From: Nonomuraea africana
GTDB lineage: Bacteria; Actinomycetota; Actinomycetes; Streptosporangiales; Streptosporangiaceae
Direction of reading: 5' to 3'
NCBI RefSeq assembly: GCF_014873535.1
Contig: NZ_JADBEF010000001.1
Location: 2,232,001-2,296,000 of the forward strand
Length of the DNA: 64,000 nucleotides
Positions within the stretch are counted from its first letter, which is position 1; the number at the start of each line of letters is the position of its first letter. The position numbers and the translations under genes are program-made. The notes under the pieces were generated by a model that searched no databases, was not told where the DNA came from, and saw only the letters and a list, made by a program, of their open reading frames with translations. Below, in pieces: positions 26,938 to 35,719 of the stretch.

Positions 26938-28728
26938 CTACCTGTCGAAGGGCGTGGGCTCGGCCGGTGCGCACACCCGCAGGCCGTCCCAGCGCCAGCG
27001 GAGCAGGCCGTTCCCGTCGGGCTCGCCGGTCACGGCGGCGGTGCCGGGCTGCTCGCCTGCGGCGAGCAGCTCCAGGGCGAAGGCGGCCCGCAGCCTGGCC
27101 TGGTGGAAGTCGAGCGGCATGCTCGGCCCTTGGTACAGCCTCACCTCGATCCGCGCCTCGTCGCCGTCGTTGACGGCCTGCCAGGTCCTGCTCCGGCCGA
27201 GGAAGCGCGCCGGCGAGGTGTGCACCACCGCCTGCCGCTCTCCGGCGCGCAGAGCGAACACGCCGTCGCCCAGCTCGCCGGCCTCTACTCCGCGACCCCG
27301 CAGGGCCACGCTCAGCCGCAGGTCGCCGACGTCGAAGACGCTGCCCGCCGGCCGGTCGAGAACGGGGTGGAAGTCGCCGGAGTCGTAGCTGAGCCACCAG
27401 GCCGACAGCACGCGCGGACCTTCCTGATGCTGGCGGCACCAGGCGGCGCTCAGGTCGTGGCCGTTGAGCACCATCCGAGCCCGCAGGACCACGGCCGGGT
27501 CGTCGGGCGTGCGCCAGTATCCGAGCAGGGGGCGGCGCTGGACCCAGGCGAACTCCTCGTCGGCAGAGCCGAGGCAGGCGTCCTCGGCGAACCAGGAGGT
27601 GCCGGCAGTGTCGGAGCTGAAGCGGGTGCGCACCTGGTAGGGCACGGAGGGCAGCGCGCGGAAGCGCTCGGCGATGGGGCGCGGGCATGGCAGTGGCGGC
27701 ACCAACAGTGGCGGCACCAACAGTGGCGGCACCAACCGTGGCGGCACCAACAGTGGCGGCGCCTGCGGTGGCCGCTCCTGCAGCGGCACGCGCGGCTCAG
27801 CCGGGCGGTCCTCCCGCACGGCCACGATGGTGGCGCCCGTCTGAGCGCGCAGGTACTCGGCCAGGTCCGGCTGGATCCAGTCGTGGTAGGCACGGCTCAT
27901 CGGGCCGGCGAGCTGGCCGGTACCGGGGTGAAATCGCTCGGCCAGCGCCGCCCAGGTGAGCTCCCTCAGCCGCTCGGCGACGGCCCTGAAGTCGGGATCG
28001 GTCACGATCAGCGCGGCCCGCTCCAGCTCCTCCAGCACGACCCGCCCGTAGGCGGGGGAGTTGTACTCGGTGAACCCGCCGGCCTCGTCGTGCAGGGCGA
28101 GCACCGCGCGCAGGCGCCGCCTGCCGAAATCCAGCAGCAGCCCGCCGTCCACGAACTCCAGGACCTCGTCGACGTCATGGGTGTCGCGGGGCGCGGGGCC
28201 CGGGGCCGGCTGAGGGCCGGGACGCAGCAGCTGCCCGGCCGCGGCGGCCGTCACCGCGCCCATCACCGCGATGTTGGTGTAGCCGGGATCGACGTTGCGG
28301 CGGAAGACGGACATCGCCGCGTGGTGGAGCGCGGCCCGCACCCGCTGCCGCACGCGGAGGTCGAGCAGTTGACCGTGGACGGCGAGGACCTGCGCCAGCC
28401 GTACCCCGATGAAATCGGCCCAGTTCCAGTCGGCCGGGCTCATCTGGTCGGGCGGCTCCTCCAGGAACCATCCCCAGATCCCGTAGTGAGCCGAGAGCGG
28501 GTCGGTCACCTGGAGGCCGGCCAAGGCGTTCAGCACCTCGCCCGCACGATCGGACCGGCCCAGCCGCAGGAGCGCGATGGCGTAGTCGGCGGCCTGCTTG
28601 GTCTGGTGCACCCGGGCGCCCTCGGGGACGCGGGTGTGGTAACCGGGCCCGGTGGCGGGGGACCAGGGCATCCGCACGTCGGCGTCGTATCGCGCGTCGA
28701 GCTCTGCCACGAACTCCTCGAGTCGCAT
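26938..28728 (-). CDS. Unrecognised 596-residue protein with proline-repeat linker
   Basis: GGAGGT stands before ATG 28728, six bases after the GH2 stop, so it is the middle gene of the operon. An in-frame upstream extension through the GH2 gene exists but is antisense-like noise in another frame. Residues 1-310 are helical (HQTKQAADYAIALLRLGRSD, WGWFLEEPPDQMSPADWNW), suggesting an alpha/alpha toroid. A linker of LVPPL repeats lies at about 321-346, and residues 350-596 look beta-rich. That architecture is like polysaccharide-lyase or heparinase-type proteins, but I recognise no catalytic motif. No signal peptide, so it is probably cytoplasmic. Confidence 0.75.
   Translation of the reverse strand: MRLEEFVAELDARYDADVRMPWSPATGPGYHTRVPEGARVHQTKQAADYAIALLRLGRSDRAGEVLNALAGLQVTDPLSAHYGIWGWFLEEPPDQMSPADWNWADFIGVRLAQVLAVHGQLLDLRVRQRVRAALHHAAMSVFRRNVDPGYTNIAVMGAVTAAAAGQLLRPGPQPAPGPAPRDTHDVDEVLEFVDGGLLLDFGRRRLRAVLALHDEAGGFTEYNSPAYGRVVLEELERAALIVTDPDFRAVAERLRELTWAALAERFHPGTGQLAGPMSRAYHDWIQPDLAEYLRAQTGATIVAVREDRPAEPRVPLQERPPQAPPLLVPPRLVPPLLVPPLLVPPLPCPRPIAERFRALPSVPYQVRTRFSSDTAGTSWFAEDACLGSADEEFAWVQRRPLLGYWRTPDDPAVVLRARMVLNGHDLSAAWCRQHQEGPRVLSAWWLSYDSGDFHPVLDRPAGSVFDVGDLRLSVALRGRGVEAGELGDGVFALRAGERQAVVHTSPARFLGRSRTWQAVNDGDEARIEVRLYQGPSMPLDFHQARLRAAFALELLAAGEQPGTAAVTGEPDGNGLLRWRWDGLRVCAPAEPTPFDR
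27691..27765 (+). repeat. 15-bp tandem repeat in coding linker
   Basis: Three exact copies of CAGTGGCGGCACCAA (27691-27735), a fourth with one changed base (27736-27750) and a fifth, degenerate copy (27751-27765). On the minus strand they encode a repeating Leu-Val-Pro-Pro-Leu linker. Near-identity at DNA level points to recent slippage expansion. Confidence 0.9.
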
Positions 28729-28733
28729 CCGCG

Positions 28734-31124
28734 CTACCTCCTGTCGTTGACGCAGCGCAGCACCGGGGCGCAGATCAGCGACTGGGGATCGAGGTCGCGG
28801 GAGCTGCGGACGTGGAAGACGGCTCGCTCGCCCGGCAGCAGCGTGATCATCATGTCGTCCACGGTGGCGTCCGGATCGAGCCGGTCGGGCAGGAGTGTCA
28901 GGTCGCGCAGCACGGTCCGGGCGGTGACGGTGACGAGGTAGCCGTCGGCCACTGGCCGCACGCCTGCGTCGAAGCCGGCGGGTGGGAGCGCCAGGTCGAC
29001 GTCTTCGGCCCAGAACCGGATGACGCGCGTCTGGTCCAGTGCGGCCACCAGCAGTTCGGCCGAGGGGTCGGCGGCGGTGGCCACGTGATGCGGCAGCGCG
29101 ATCCTGCTCACGCTCCTGGGCGGCACCCGCACCCACGTCGAGTCCTTGGCCAGCGGCTCGCCGGTGAGGCTGCGGCGCACCAGCTCCAGCTCGCCCGACC
29201 ACGGCTCGGGGCTGTCGTTGACGGCGACGAGGGCGCCGTCCTGGACGGTCAGCAGGCGGTCGGCGTAGACGCGGCGCAGCGCGTACCAGAGGGGTTTGCG
29301 GCGTCCGTCGCCGTCGATCGCGGACCAGGAGGTGACCGGCCAGCAGTCGTTGAGCTGCCAGACGATCGTGCCCATGCAGGACGGCATGAGCGAGCGGAAC
29401 CTCTCGACGCCGAAGCTCACCGCCCTGGCCTGGTTGAGCTGGGTGAGGAAGTGCCAGTCGTCGAAGGTGGCGGGCGGCGGCAGGTGCCCGTCCAGGCCGC
29501 GCAGGAGCTTGCGCTGACCGTCGTCCGCCTTCTGGTGGGAGGAGTCGGCGGTGAGGGGGCCGTGCGTGACGGACCGGCGCAGGGTGGCGTGGGTGGGAGG
29601 TCCCTGGAAACCGAACTCGGCGACGAAGCGCGGCCGCCAGTCGGCATAGCGGGTGTAGTCGCGCTCGTTCCAGACGTCCCAGATGTGGACGGTGCCGTGC
29701 TCGGGCGCGTTGGGATGGCGGCTGTCGTCGCCGGAGTACGGCGTGCCCGGCCAGTACGGCCTGGAGGGGTCGAGCTCGGCGACGATGCCGGGCAGCACGT
29801 CCAGGTAGTAGCCCGCGCCCCAGCTGCGGTCCGCCAGGCGCTCGCGCCAGCCCCAGTCGGCGTAGCCCACGAAGTTCTCGTTGTTGCCGATCCACAGCAC
29901 CAGGCTGGGGTGCGGCGCCAGGCGGACCACCTGCTCGCGGGCCTCGGCGATGACCTCGGCGGCCAGGGGGTCGTCCTCGGGGTAGGCGGCGCAGGCGAAC
30001 AGGAAGTCCTGGAAGATCAGGAGGCCGAGCTCGTCGGCCAGGTCGTAGAAGTCGTCGCTTTCGTACAGGCCGCCGCCCCACACCCGCAGCAGGTTGACGT
30101 TGGCGTCGCAGGCCTGGGCGAACCGCTCGGCCAGGCGTTCGCGAGTAAGGCCTGCGGGGAAGCAGTCGTCGGGGATCCAGTTGGCGCCGCGCACGAACAC
30201 CGGCACGTCGTTGACGACGAGGGTGAAGGCCGATCCCTGCTCGTCTGCGGTGGTGTCCAGGCGGATCGAGCGGAAGCCGACGTTGCGCCGCCAGGTTTGT
30301 CCGGTCTCCTCGAGCACGACGGTGAGAGGGCTGAGCGGCTGCGGGCCGTAGCCGCGGGGCCACCACAGGTCGGGCTCGTTCACGCGCATCTCCAAGACCG
30401 CTTCGCTCGCGCCCGGCGCCAGCCGCGCCCGGGCGAAGGCCCCGGCGACGGTGGCGGTCAGCGTGATCGGGACATCGGCGGCGCGTTCCACCGAGACGTG
30501 GACCCGCACCAGGCCGTCGCGCCCGTCGAGGGTGATCTCCGGGCGGACCTGGGCAAGGCGGGCAGTGCTCCAGGTGTGCAGGGCGGCGGGCCGCCAGATG
30601 CCGGAGGTGACGAGGGTGGGGCCCCAGTCCCAGCCGAAGTTGCAGGCCATTTTCCGGATGAACTGGTAGGGCTCGGGATAAGGGCTCGGGCGTTCGCCGC
30701 TGACGGCCCGCTGCGCGTCGGCGTGGTGGTACGGGGATTCGAACTGGACGGCCAGCGTGTTGCGGCCCTGACGCAGCAGCTCGCGGACCGGGAAGCGGTA
30801 AGAGCGGTGCATGTTGGCGGCCGTGCCGATCCGCTCGCCGTTCAGAGTCACCGTGGCGACGGTGTCCAGACCCTCGAAGACCAGGTCGGCCCGGTCGAAG
30901 CCGTCGTCGTCGACGGCGAAGTCCGTCTCGTACCGCCACGCCGTACGGCCGATCCAGGCCAGCCGGTCCTCGTTGTCGTCCAGGTAGGGGTCAGCGATGA
31001 GCCCGGCCGCGAGCAGGTCGGTGTGCACGCAGCCGGGGACGGTGGCGGGCACGTTCTCGATGGCCACCTCGGACGAGACTGCGGTCACGGTCCAGCCGCG
31101 ATCCAGCGGTCGGTACACACTCAC
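28734..31124 (-). CDS. GH2 beta-mannosidase-like glycosidase
   Basis: A 796-residue enzyme of glycoside hydrolase family 2. The jelly-roll domain has VPGCVHTDLLAAGLI, DPYLDDNEDRLAWIGR and the strong beta-mannosidase mark CNFGWDWGPTLVTSGIWRP. The barrel acid/base is Glu416 in WIGNNENF and the nucleophile Glu503 in VAEFGFQG. GTG 31124 is chosen because AGGAGATCAT immediately precedes it and the protein then opens VSVYRPLDRGW like its family; the upstream in-frame stretch runs through the operator. No signal peptide, so it would trim mannosides (or other oligosaccharides) in the cytoplasm after import. First gene of the minus operon. Confidence 0.92.
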   Translation of the reverse strand: MSVYRPLDRGWTVTAVSSEVAIENVPATVPGCVHTDLLAAGLIADPYLDDNEDRLAWIGRTAWRYETDFAVDDDGFDRADLVFEGLDTVATVTLNGERIGTAANMHRSYRFPVRELLRQGRNTLAVQFESPYHHADAQRAVSGERPSPYPEPYQFIRKMACNFGWDWGPTLVTSGIWRPAALHTWSTARLAQVRPEITLDGRDGLVRVHVSVERAADVPITLTATVAGAFARARLAPGASEAVLEMRVNEPDLWWPRGYGPQPLSPLTVVLEETGQTWRRNVGFRSIRLDTTADEQGSAFTLVVNDVPVFVRGANWIPDDCFPAGLTRERLAERFAQACDANVNLLRVWGGGLYESDDFYDLADELGLLIFQDFLFACAAYPEDDPLAAEVIAEAREQVVRLAPHPSLVLWIGNNENFVGYADWGWRERLADRSWGAGYYLDVLPGIVAELDPSRPYWPGTPYSGDDSRHPNAPEHGTVHIWDVWNERDYTRYADWRPRFVAEFGFQGPPTHATLRRSVTHGPLTADSSHQKADDGQRKLLRGLDGHLPPPATFDDWHFLTQLNQARAVSFGVERFRSLMPSCMGTIVWQLNDCWPVTSWSAIDGDGRRKPLWYALRRVYADRLLTVQDGALVAVNDSPEPWSGELELVRRSLTGEPLAKDSTWVRVPPRSVSRIALPHHVATAADPSAELLVAALDQTRVIRFWAEDVDLALPPAGFDAGVRPVADGYLVTVTARTVLRDLTLLPDRLDPDATVDDMMITLLPGERAVFHVRSSRDLDPQSLICAPVLRCVNDRR

Positions 31125-31142
31125 ATGATCTCCTCTGGCTCC

Positions 31143-31161
31143 ACTTAAGCGCATAAGCAAA
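31143..31161. promoter_or_regulatory. LacI-type operator site A
   Basis: On the minus strand this reads TTTGCTTATGCGCTTAAGT, a near-palindrome centred on a GCGC core, as LacI-family sites usually are. It matches site B (38818-38836) at 17 of 19 positions. It begins just after the predicted -10 box of the GH2 operon and about 20 bases before its start codon, a classic blocking position. The LacI regulator at 34604 is the probable binder. Confidence 0.72.
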
Positions 31162-31165
31162 TCGG

Positions 31166-31194
31166 ACCATATGACCGTCGATCCTCCGGGTCAA
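31166..31194 (-). promoter_or_regulatory. Predicted promoter of GH2 operon
   Basis: Read on the minus strand: TTGACC (31194-31189), a 17-base spacer, then TATGGT (31171-31166). Five of six and four of six matches to the vegetative consensus. The following bases enter operator A. Confidence 0.55.
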
Positions 31195-31233
31195 TAGTGG
31201 GTCAGACTGGTATTAGGTAGGTGATCGACCTTT

Positions 31234-31252
31234 ATGAGACGCTTCAGCAAAC
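31234..31252. promoter_or_regulatory. Possible third LacI half-site
   Basis: The minus strand reads TTTGCTGAAGCGTCTCATA. Its left half resembles sites A and B (TTTGCT, then A, then GCG), while the right half has diverged. It lies directly upstream of the -35 box of the sugar-importer operon. Weaker evidence than A or B. Confidence 0.4.
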
Positions 31253-31254
31253 TA

Positions 31255-31284
31255 TTGACAACGGGATGAAGTTCAACCCATAGT
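31255..31284 (+). promoter_or_regulatory. Predicted promoter of sugar importer operon
   Basis: A consensus TTGACA (31255-31260), an 18-base spacer and CATAGT (31279-31284, four of six). Transcription would start near 31291, some 25 bases before the binding-protein ATG. Confidence 0.55.
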
Positions 31285-31314
31285 GACGGCCCACCCCCCT
31301 TGAACGGAGCTCTC

Positions 31315-32688
31315 ATGCGAGAACGACCGCCGGGCCTGTACGCCGCCGCACTCACCGCGCTCGCCATCACCGCCGTCGCCGGCTGCTCGAGCGGCCCCGC
31401 CGAGCCCGCCGCGGGCGGGCGGACCCAGATCACCGTCGCGGACCTGCCGCCCACGACCCAGCAGAACGTGCGCCAGCAGTTCCTGGACCAGGTCGCGGCC
31501 TTCGAGAAGGCCAACCCCGACATCGACATCGAACCGCGCGAGTCCAAGTGGGAGGCCAAGACCTTCGCCACCCGCCTGGCCGGCGGCCAGGTGGAGACGG
31601 TCTTCCAGGTCCCGCTCACCGAGCCGCAGGGGCTGATCAAGCGGGGCCAGGTCGCCGACATCACCGGCGAGGTCCGCGCACTGCCGCATGCGGGCAAGTT
31701 CGACAAGCGCGCGCTGGCGCCCGCGACCGACCAGGCCGGCCGCATCTACGGCCTGCCCACCAGCCAGTTCGCCCTCGGCCTGGTCTACAACAGGCAGCTG
31801 TTCGACAAGGCGGGCCTCGACGTCGCCAAGCCGCCGTCGACCTGGGACGAAGTCCGTGCGGCGGCCAAGGCGATCACCGACAAGACCGGGGTGCCCGGCT
31901 TCGGCGTACCGGCCACCAACAACACCGGCGGCTGGATCTTCACCACGATGACCTACACCTACGGCGGCCGCGTCCAGCAGGACAGCGGCGGCAAGGCCGT
32001 CGCCACCCTCGACACCGAGCAGTCCCGCGCCGTCCTCGGCCTGCTCAAGGCGATGCGCTGGACCGACCGCTCCATGGGCACCCAGCACCTGCGCAACGCG
32101 GCCGACCTGGCCAAGGACTTCGCCGCGGGCAAGGTCGCCATGATGATCGCCACGCCCAGCTCCTACACCGAGTTCGCGACCCAGTTCGGGGGCGCCGCCG
32201 AGGTGTTCGGCATGGCCGCCCTTCCCTCGGCCGGCTCGCCCGCGACGCTGCTCGGCGGCAAGGTGGCCGTGGTCAGCCCCAAGGCCACCGCGGCCGAGCG
32301 GGCCGCCGCGGTGAAGTGGATCGACTTCTTCTTCCTCAAGCCGAGATACGACACCAAGGCCGCGGCGACGGTCGCCGCCGCCAAGGCCGCCGACGACGTC
32401 CCCGTCGGCTTCCCCTACGTCTCCCTGTACGGCCCTGCGGTCGCGGACCCGGTCCTGCGAGCGGAGCGCGAGCACGCCAACGTGCCGGTCGCCAACTTCG
32501 AGCCGTACGAGAAGGGCGTGGCCGCCCAGCAGTTCGTCACCGAGCCGGCCGTCGCGGGTCAGGACATGTACGCGGCGCTGGACACAGCGGTGCAGGCGAT
32601 CCTGACGCGCGAGGACGCCGAACCTGCCGAGGAGCTGCGCAAGGCCCAGGACAAGGCCACCGCCGCGCTGGATCGGGCCCGGCAGTGA
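31315..32688 (+). CDS. Extracellular sugar-binding lipoprotein, family 1
   Basis: A 457-residue binding protein. ATG 31315 starts a clean lipoprotein signal, MRERPPGLYAAALTALAITA, with lipobox AVAGC (Cys24); a TTG 15 bases upstream has no better support. Conserved blocks are FEKANPDIDIE, GLPTSQFALGLVYNRQLFDKAGL, PPSTWDEVRAAAKAITDK and a C-terminal LDTAVQAIL. It belongs to the family feeding oligosaccharides to MalFG-type permeases. The locus lacks its own ATPase, so a shared MsiK-type ATPase elsewhere in the genome is probably used, as is known in Streptomyces. Confidence 0.9.
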   Translation: MRERPPGLYAAALTALAITAVAGCSSGPAEPAAGGRTQITVADLPPTTQQNVRQQFLDQVAAFEKANPDIDIEPRESKWEAKTFATRLAGGQVETVFQVPLTEPQGLIKRGQVADITGEVRALPHAGKFDKRALAPATDQAGRIYGLPTSQFALGLVYNRQLFDKAGLDVAKPPSTWDEVRAAAKAITDKTGVPGFGVPATNNTGGWIFTTMTYTYGGRVQQDSGGKAVATLDTEQSRAVLGLLKAMRWTDRSMGTQHLRNAADLAKDFAAGKVAMMIATPSSYTEFATQFGGAAEVFGMAALPSAGSPATLLGGKVAVVSPKATAAERAAAVKWIDFFFLKPRYDTKAAATVAAAKAADDVPVGFPYVSLYGPAVADPVLRAEREHANVPVANFEPYEKGVAAQQFVTEPAVAGQDMYAALDTAVQAILTREDAEPAEELRKAQDKATAALDRARQ

Positions 32689-32701
32689 CCGGAGGACGGG
32701 A

Positions 32702-33670
32702 GTGCCGCCGATGACGACGCTGCACCGGCGCCCGGCACGGGATCGGCCGCAGGAAGCGCCGGCCGGTTCCGGGTCCGGGCCGGTCGGTCGCCGGCTCGGC
32801 TTGCCGCGCCGGCGCCCGCGTCCGGCGGGCTGGCTGTTCGTGCTGCCCATGGTGGCGGTGTTCGGGTGCTTCGCGTGGTGGCCGATCCTGCGCGGCGCGG
32901 TGCTGAGCGTCCAGCGCACCAACCTGGTGGACGCTCCCGTGTGGGTGGGCGCGGACAATTTCGCCGCGCTCCTGGCCGACCCGCTGCTGTGGATCACGGT
33001 CCGCAACACGGTGTGGTTCGTCGGGCTGGCGCTGGTCTTCGGCTTCCCGCTGCCGATTGTGCTGGCCGTGGTGATGTCGGAACTGCGCAGGTTCGGCGGC
33101 CTGTTCCGCGTGCTGGTCTACCTGCCGGTGGCGGTCCCGCCCGTGGTGGCGGTGCTGATGTGGAAGTGGTTCTACGATCCGGACCACGGCCTGTTCAACC
33201 AGGCTCTGGCCACGCTCGGGCTCGGCCCGTTCCTCTGGCTGCAGGACACCGCCACCGCGATGCCGAGCCTGGTGCTGGAGGCCACCTGGGCCGCCGCGGG
33301 CTCCACCGTGCTGATCTACCTGGCGGCTCTCACCTCGGTGCCGGGCGAGCTGTACGAGGCGGCCGAGATGGACGGTGCCTCCATCTGGCGGCGGCTGTGG
33401 CACGTGACCCTCCCGCACCTACGCGGAGTCCTGCTCATCATGCTGCTGTTGCAGATCATCGGCACCTTCCGGGTCTTCACCGAGCCGTTCGTCCTCACCG
33501 ACGGCGGGCCCGAGGACTCCACGGTGACGATCCTGCTGCTGATCTATCGCTACGCGTTCATCTACGGCGACTACGGCACGGCCGCGGCGCTCGGCGTCCT
33601 GCTGGCGATCGCGCTCGGCGTCGTCTCCGCCGTCTACCTGCGTCTGACCAGGAAATGGAGCCGTGCATGA
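32702..33670 (+). CDS. Sugar ABC transporter permease (MalF type)
   Basis: A 322-residue permease. GTG 32702 has GGAGG six bases upstream; ATG 32711 is the alternative. After a basic Arg/Pro-rich N-terminus come six hydrophobic segments, with YLPVAVPPVVAVLMWKWF and the EAA loop GELYEAAEMDGASIWRRLW. FRVFTEPFVLTDGGPEDST near the C-terminus is standard for carbohydrate permeases. It overlaps the next gene by four bases. Confidence 0.9.
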   Translation: MPPMTTLHRRPARDRPQEAPAGSGSGPVGRRLGLPRRRPRPAGWLFVLPMVAVFGCFAWWPILRGAVLSVQRTNLVDAPVWVGADNFAALLADPLLWITVRNTVWFVGLALVFGFPLPIVLAVVMSELRRFGGLFRVLVYLPVAVPPVVAVLMWKWFYDPDHGLFNQALATLGLGPFLWLQDTATAMPSLVLEATWAAAGSTVLIYLAALTSVPGELYEAAEMDGASIWRRLWHVTLPHLRGVLLIMLLLQIIGTFRVFTEPFVLTDGGPEDSTVTILLLIYRYAFIYGDYGTAAALGVLLAIALGVVSAVYLRLTRKWSRA

Positions 33671-34536
33671 GTGACGACCGCGGCCGGGGCATCGTCTCCG
33701 ACCTCGACCGGCGGCGGCCCGGCATGCGCTGGTCCCTGCGGCTGACCCAGGGCGTCATGCTGCTGGCCACGCTGCTGGTCGGGCTGGGTCCGATCCTGTG
33801 GACCGCGAAGGGGGCGCTGTCTTCCACCCAGGAGCTGTTGCGCGAGCCGCTGCGGCCATGGCCTTCCGATGTCCGGTGGGAGAACCTGGCGGCGGCCTGG
33901 ACGGAGCTGAGAGTCGGCCACTACCTGCTGAACACCGTCGTCCTGGTCGGCGGCTCCTGGTTCATCCAGTTGTTCGTGGCCGCCACGGGCGCGTTCGCGC
34001 TCTCGGTGCTCAGGCCCCGATTCAGCCGGTTGATCTACGGCGCGGTGCTGGTCACCCTCTTCGTCCCGGCCACCGTGTCGCTGGTGGCGCTGTACCTGAC
34101 GGTGCTGGACCTGTCTCTCGTGGACACCCCGTGGGCGGTGTGGCTGCCCGCGGGCGCGCACGCCTTCAACGTGCTGATCATGAAGCAGTTCTTCGACGCG
34201 CTGCCGCGAGAGCTGTACCAGGCCGCCCAGGTGGACGGGGCGGGTCCGATCCGGCTGTTCTGGCAGATCGTCCTGCCGATGTCGCGGCCCATCCTCGCGG
34301 TAGTGTCGCTGCTGGCGGTGATGGACGCGTGGAAGGACTTCCTGTGGCCGATGGTCGCCATCTCCGACGCCGAGGCGCACCCGCTGGCCGTCGCGCTGCC
34401 CAGGCTGGCCGAGACGGCCGAGCAGAACCAGGTGATCGCCGGCATGCTCGTCGCGATCGTGCCGCCGGTGCTGCTCTTTCTGGTCTTCCAGCGGCACATC
34501 ATCCGCGGCATCGGTTTCACCGGACTCAAGGGGTGA
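33667..34536 (+). CDS. Sugar ABC transporter permease (MalG type)
   Basis: A 289-residue permease, ATG 33667 in the stop of its partner. It has the EAA loop RELYQAAQVDGAGPIRLF, MKQFFDALP before it, and the terminal QRHIIRGIGFTGLKG seen in MalG-type subunits of glycan loci. About six membrane helices. With the MalF-type subunit and the lipoprotein it makes an oligosaccharide importer for products of the secreted GH50-like enzymes. Confidence 0.9.
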   Translation: MSDDRGRGIVSDLDRRRPGMRWSLRLTQGVMLLATLLVGLGPILWTAKGALSSTQELLREPLRPWPSDVRWENLAAAWTELRVGHYLLNTVVLVGGSWFIQLFVAATGAFALSVLRPRFSRLIYGAVLVTLFVPATVSLVALYLTVLDLSLVDTPWAVWLPAGAHAFNVLIMKQFFDALPRELYQAAQVDGAGPIRLFWQIVLPMSRPILAVVSLLAVMDAWKDFLWPMVAISDAEAHPLAVALPRLAETAEQNQVIAGMLVAIVPPVLLFLVFQRHIIRGIGFTGLKG

Positions 34537-34603
34537 CCAGAGTGATCCATCCTGTACGGCGGGCCCGCACCAGGCCCGCTGTACCAGCGGGTAAGGTGCG
34601 AGC

Positions 34604-35626
34604 GTGAAGCGGCCGACCATCGCCGACATCGCCCAGCGAGTGGGGGTCTCCCAGGGCGCGGTGTCCTACGCCCTCAACGGTCGCCCCGGCGTGTCGGCGG
34701 CGACACGAGCACGGGTGCTGAAGGTCGCCGACGAACTGGGCTGGCGGCCCAGCGCCGCGGCCCGCGCCCTCACCGGCGCCCACTCCGGCGCCATCGGCCT
34801 GGTGCTGTCCAGGCCGCCGAGCGTTCTCGGCGCCGAGCCGTTCTTCATGGAGTTGTTCAGCGGGATCGAGACAGCGCTGAAACCCCAGTCATACGCGCTG
34901 ATGGTGCAGATGGCCGACGACCAGGACGCCGAGATCGAGGTCTACCGCCGCTGGTGGGCGGAGGGTCGCATCGACGGCGCCATCGTGGTGGAGGTGCACG
35001 TCGCCGACCGCCGCACCCCGGTGCTCGAGGCGCTCGGCATGCCCGCCGTGGTGATCGGCGGGCTGCCGGGCAGCGGCTCGCTGGTGTCCGTGCGGTCGGA
35101 CGAGAGCGCGCCGGTGCACGAGACGGTGCAGTACCTCGCCGCGCTGGGCCATCGCCGGATCGCCCGCGTGGCCGGCCTTTCCCACCTCGTGCACACCAAG
35201 GTGAGGGACGAGGCCTTCGCCGAGGCCTGCGCCAGGCTGGGCCTGGAGGAGTGCGCCACCCTGCACACCGACTACACCGGCGAGGAGGGAGCGCGCGCCA
35301 CCCGGCGCCTGATCAGCTCCCCCACGCGGCCGACCGCGATCGTCTACGACAACGACATCATGGCGGTGGCCGGCCTGTCGGTGGCGCAGGAGATGCGTCT
35401 GCGCGTGCCCGACGACCTGTCCCTGGTCGCGTGGGACGACTCGCAGCTGGCGCAGGTGGTACGGCCGGCCCTGACCGCGATGCGGCGCGACGTCCCCGCG
35501 CTCGGCACGGCCGCGGCCCGCCTGCTGCTGTCGCTCATCGGCGGGGAGACGGTGTCCGACCTGGAGACAGAACCGGCACGGCTCGCCCCACGGGGCAGCA
35601 CGGGCCCGCTGGCTCAGGACCGCTGA
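34604..35626 (+). CDS. LacI family transcriptional regulator
   Basis: A 340-residue repressor. GTG 34604 follows AAGGTG. The helix-turn-helix is PTIADIAQRVGVSQGAVSYA followed by LNGRPGVS, then the hinge RPSAAARAL and a periplasmic-binding-protein-like effector domain (GAIGLVLSRPPS, FMELFSGIE, PTAIVYDNDIMAVAG). It likely senses an oligosaccharide or sugar from this locus. The GCGC-centred palindromes at 31143 and 38818 are its most probable operators, flanking the locus on both sides. Confidence 0.92.
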   Translation: MKRPTIADIAQRVGVSQGAVSYALNGRPGVSAATRARVLKVADELGWRPSAAARALTGAHSGAIGLVLSRPPSVLGAEPFFMELFSGIETALKPQSYALMVQMADDQDAEIEVYRRWWAEGRIDGAIVVEVHVADRRTPVLEALGMPAVVIGGLPGSGSLVSVRSDESAPVHETVQYLAALGHRRIARVAGLSHLVHTKVRDEAFAEACARLGLEECATLHTDYTGEEGARATRRLISSPTRPTAIVYDNDIMAVAGLSVAQEMRLRVPDDLSLVAWDDSQLAQVVRPALTAMRRDVPALGTAAARLLLSLIGGETVSDLETEPARLAPRGSTGPLAQDR

Positions 35627-35641
35627 GGACAGGACCGCTGA

Positions 35642-35676
35642 GGACAGGGCGGCGCCGGATCGGCGCCGCCCTGTCC
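35642..35676. terminator. Strong bidirectional terminator hairpin
   Basis: GGACAGGGCGGCGCC (35642-35656) pairs perfectly with GGCGCCGCCCTGTCC (35662-35676) across a 5-base loop. It separates the convergent LacI and GH50-like genes. Just before it, CGCTGAGGACAGG occurs twice in tandem. Confidence 0.85.
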
Positions 35677-35719
35677 CGCTCCGCCCCCTTTCAGGTCGGT
35701 CGCGACCGCTGGGCGGGCC

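Noticed and set aside
27691..27765. CRISPR-like array
   Set aside because: The units are contiguous with no spacers and lie in frame within a coding sequence; this is a tandem repeat.
28729..30939. In-frame upstream extension of the 596-residue protein to a 1,333-residue minus-strand protein
   Set aside because: The added part is Arg/Pro-rich, lies in another frame of the clear GH2 gene and has no family similarity; GGAGGT precedes the ATG at 28728.
26770..31148. Two long plus-strand open frames of over 700 codons opposite the glycan operon
   Set aside because: They are high-GC antisense shadows with Val/Gly/Asp-rich composition and no recognisable motifs, opposite well-supported enzymes.
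31300..31314. TTG start for the sugar-binding lipoprotein
   Set aside because: It adds five residues before a clean lipoprotein signal; ATG 31315 is better placed.
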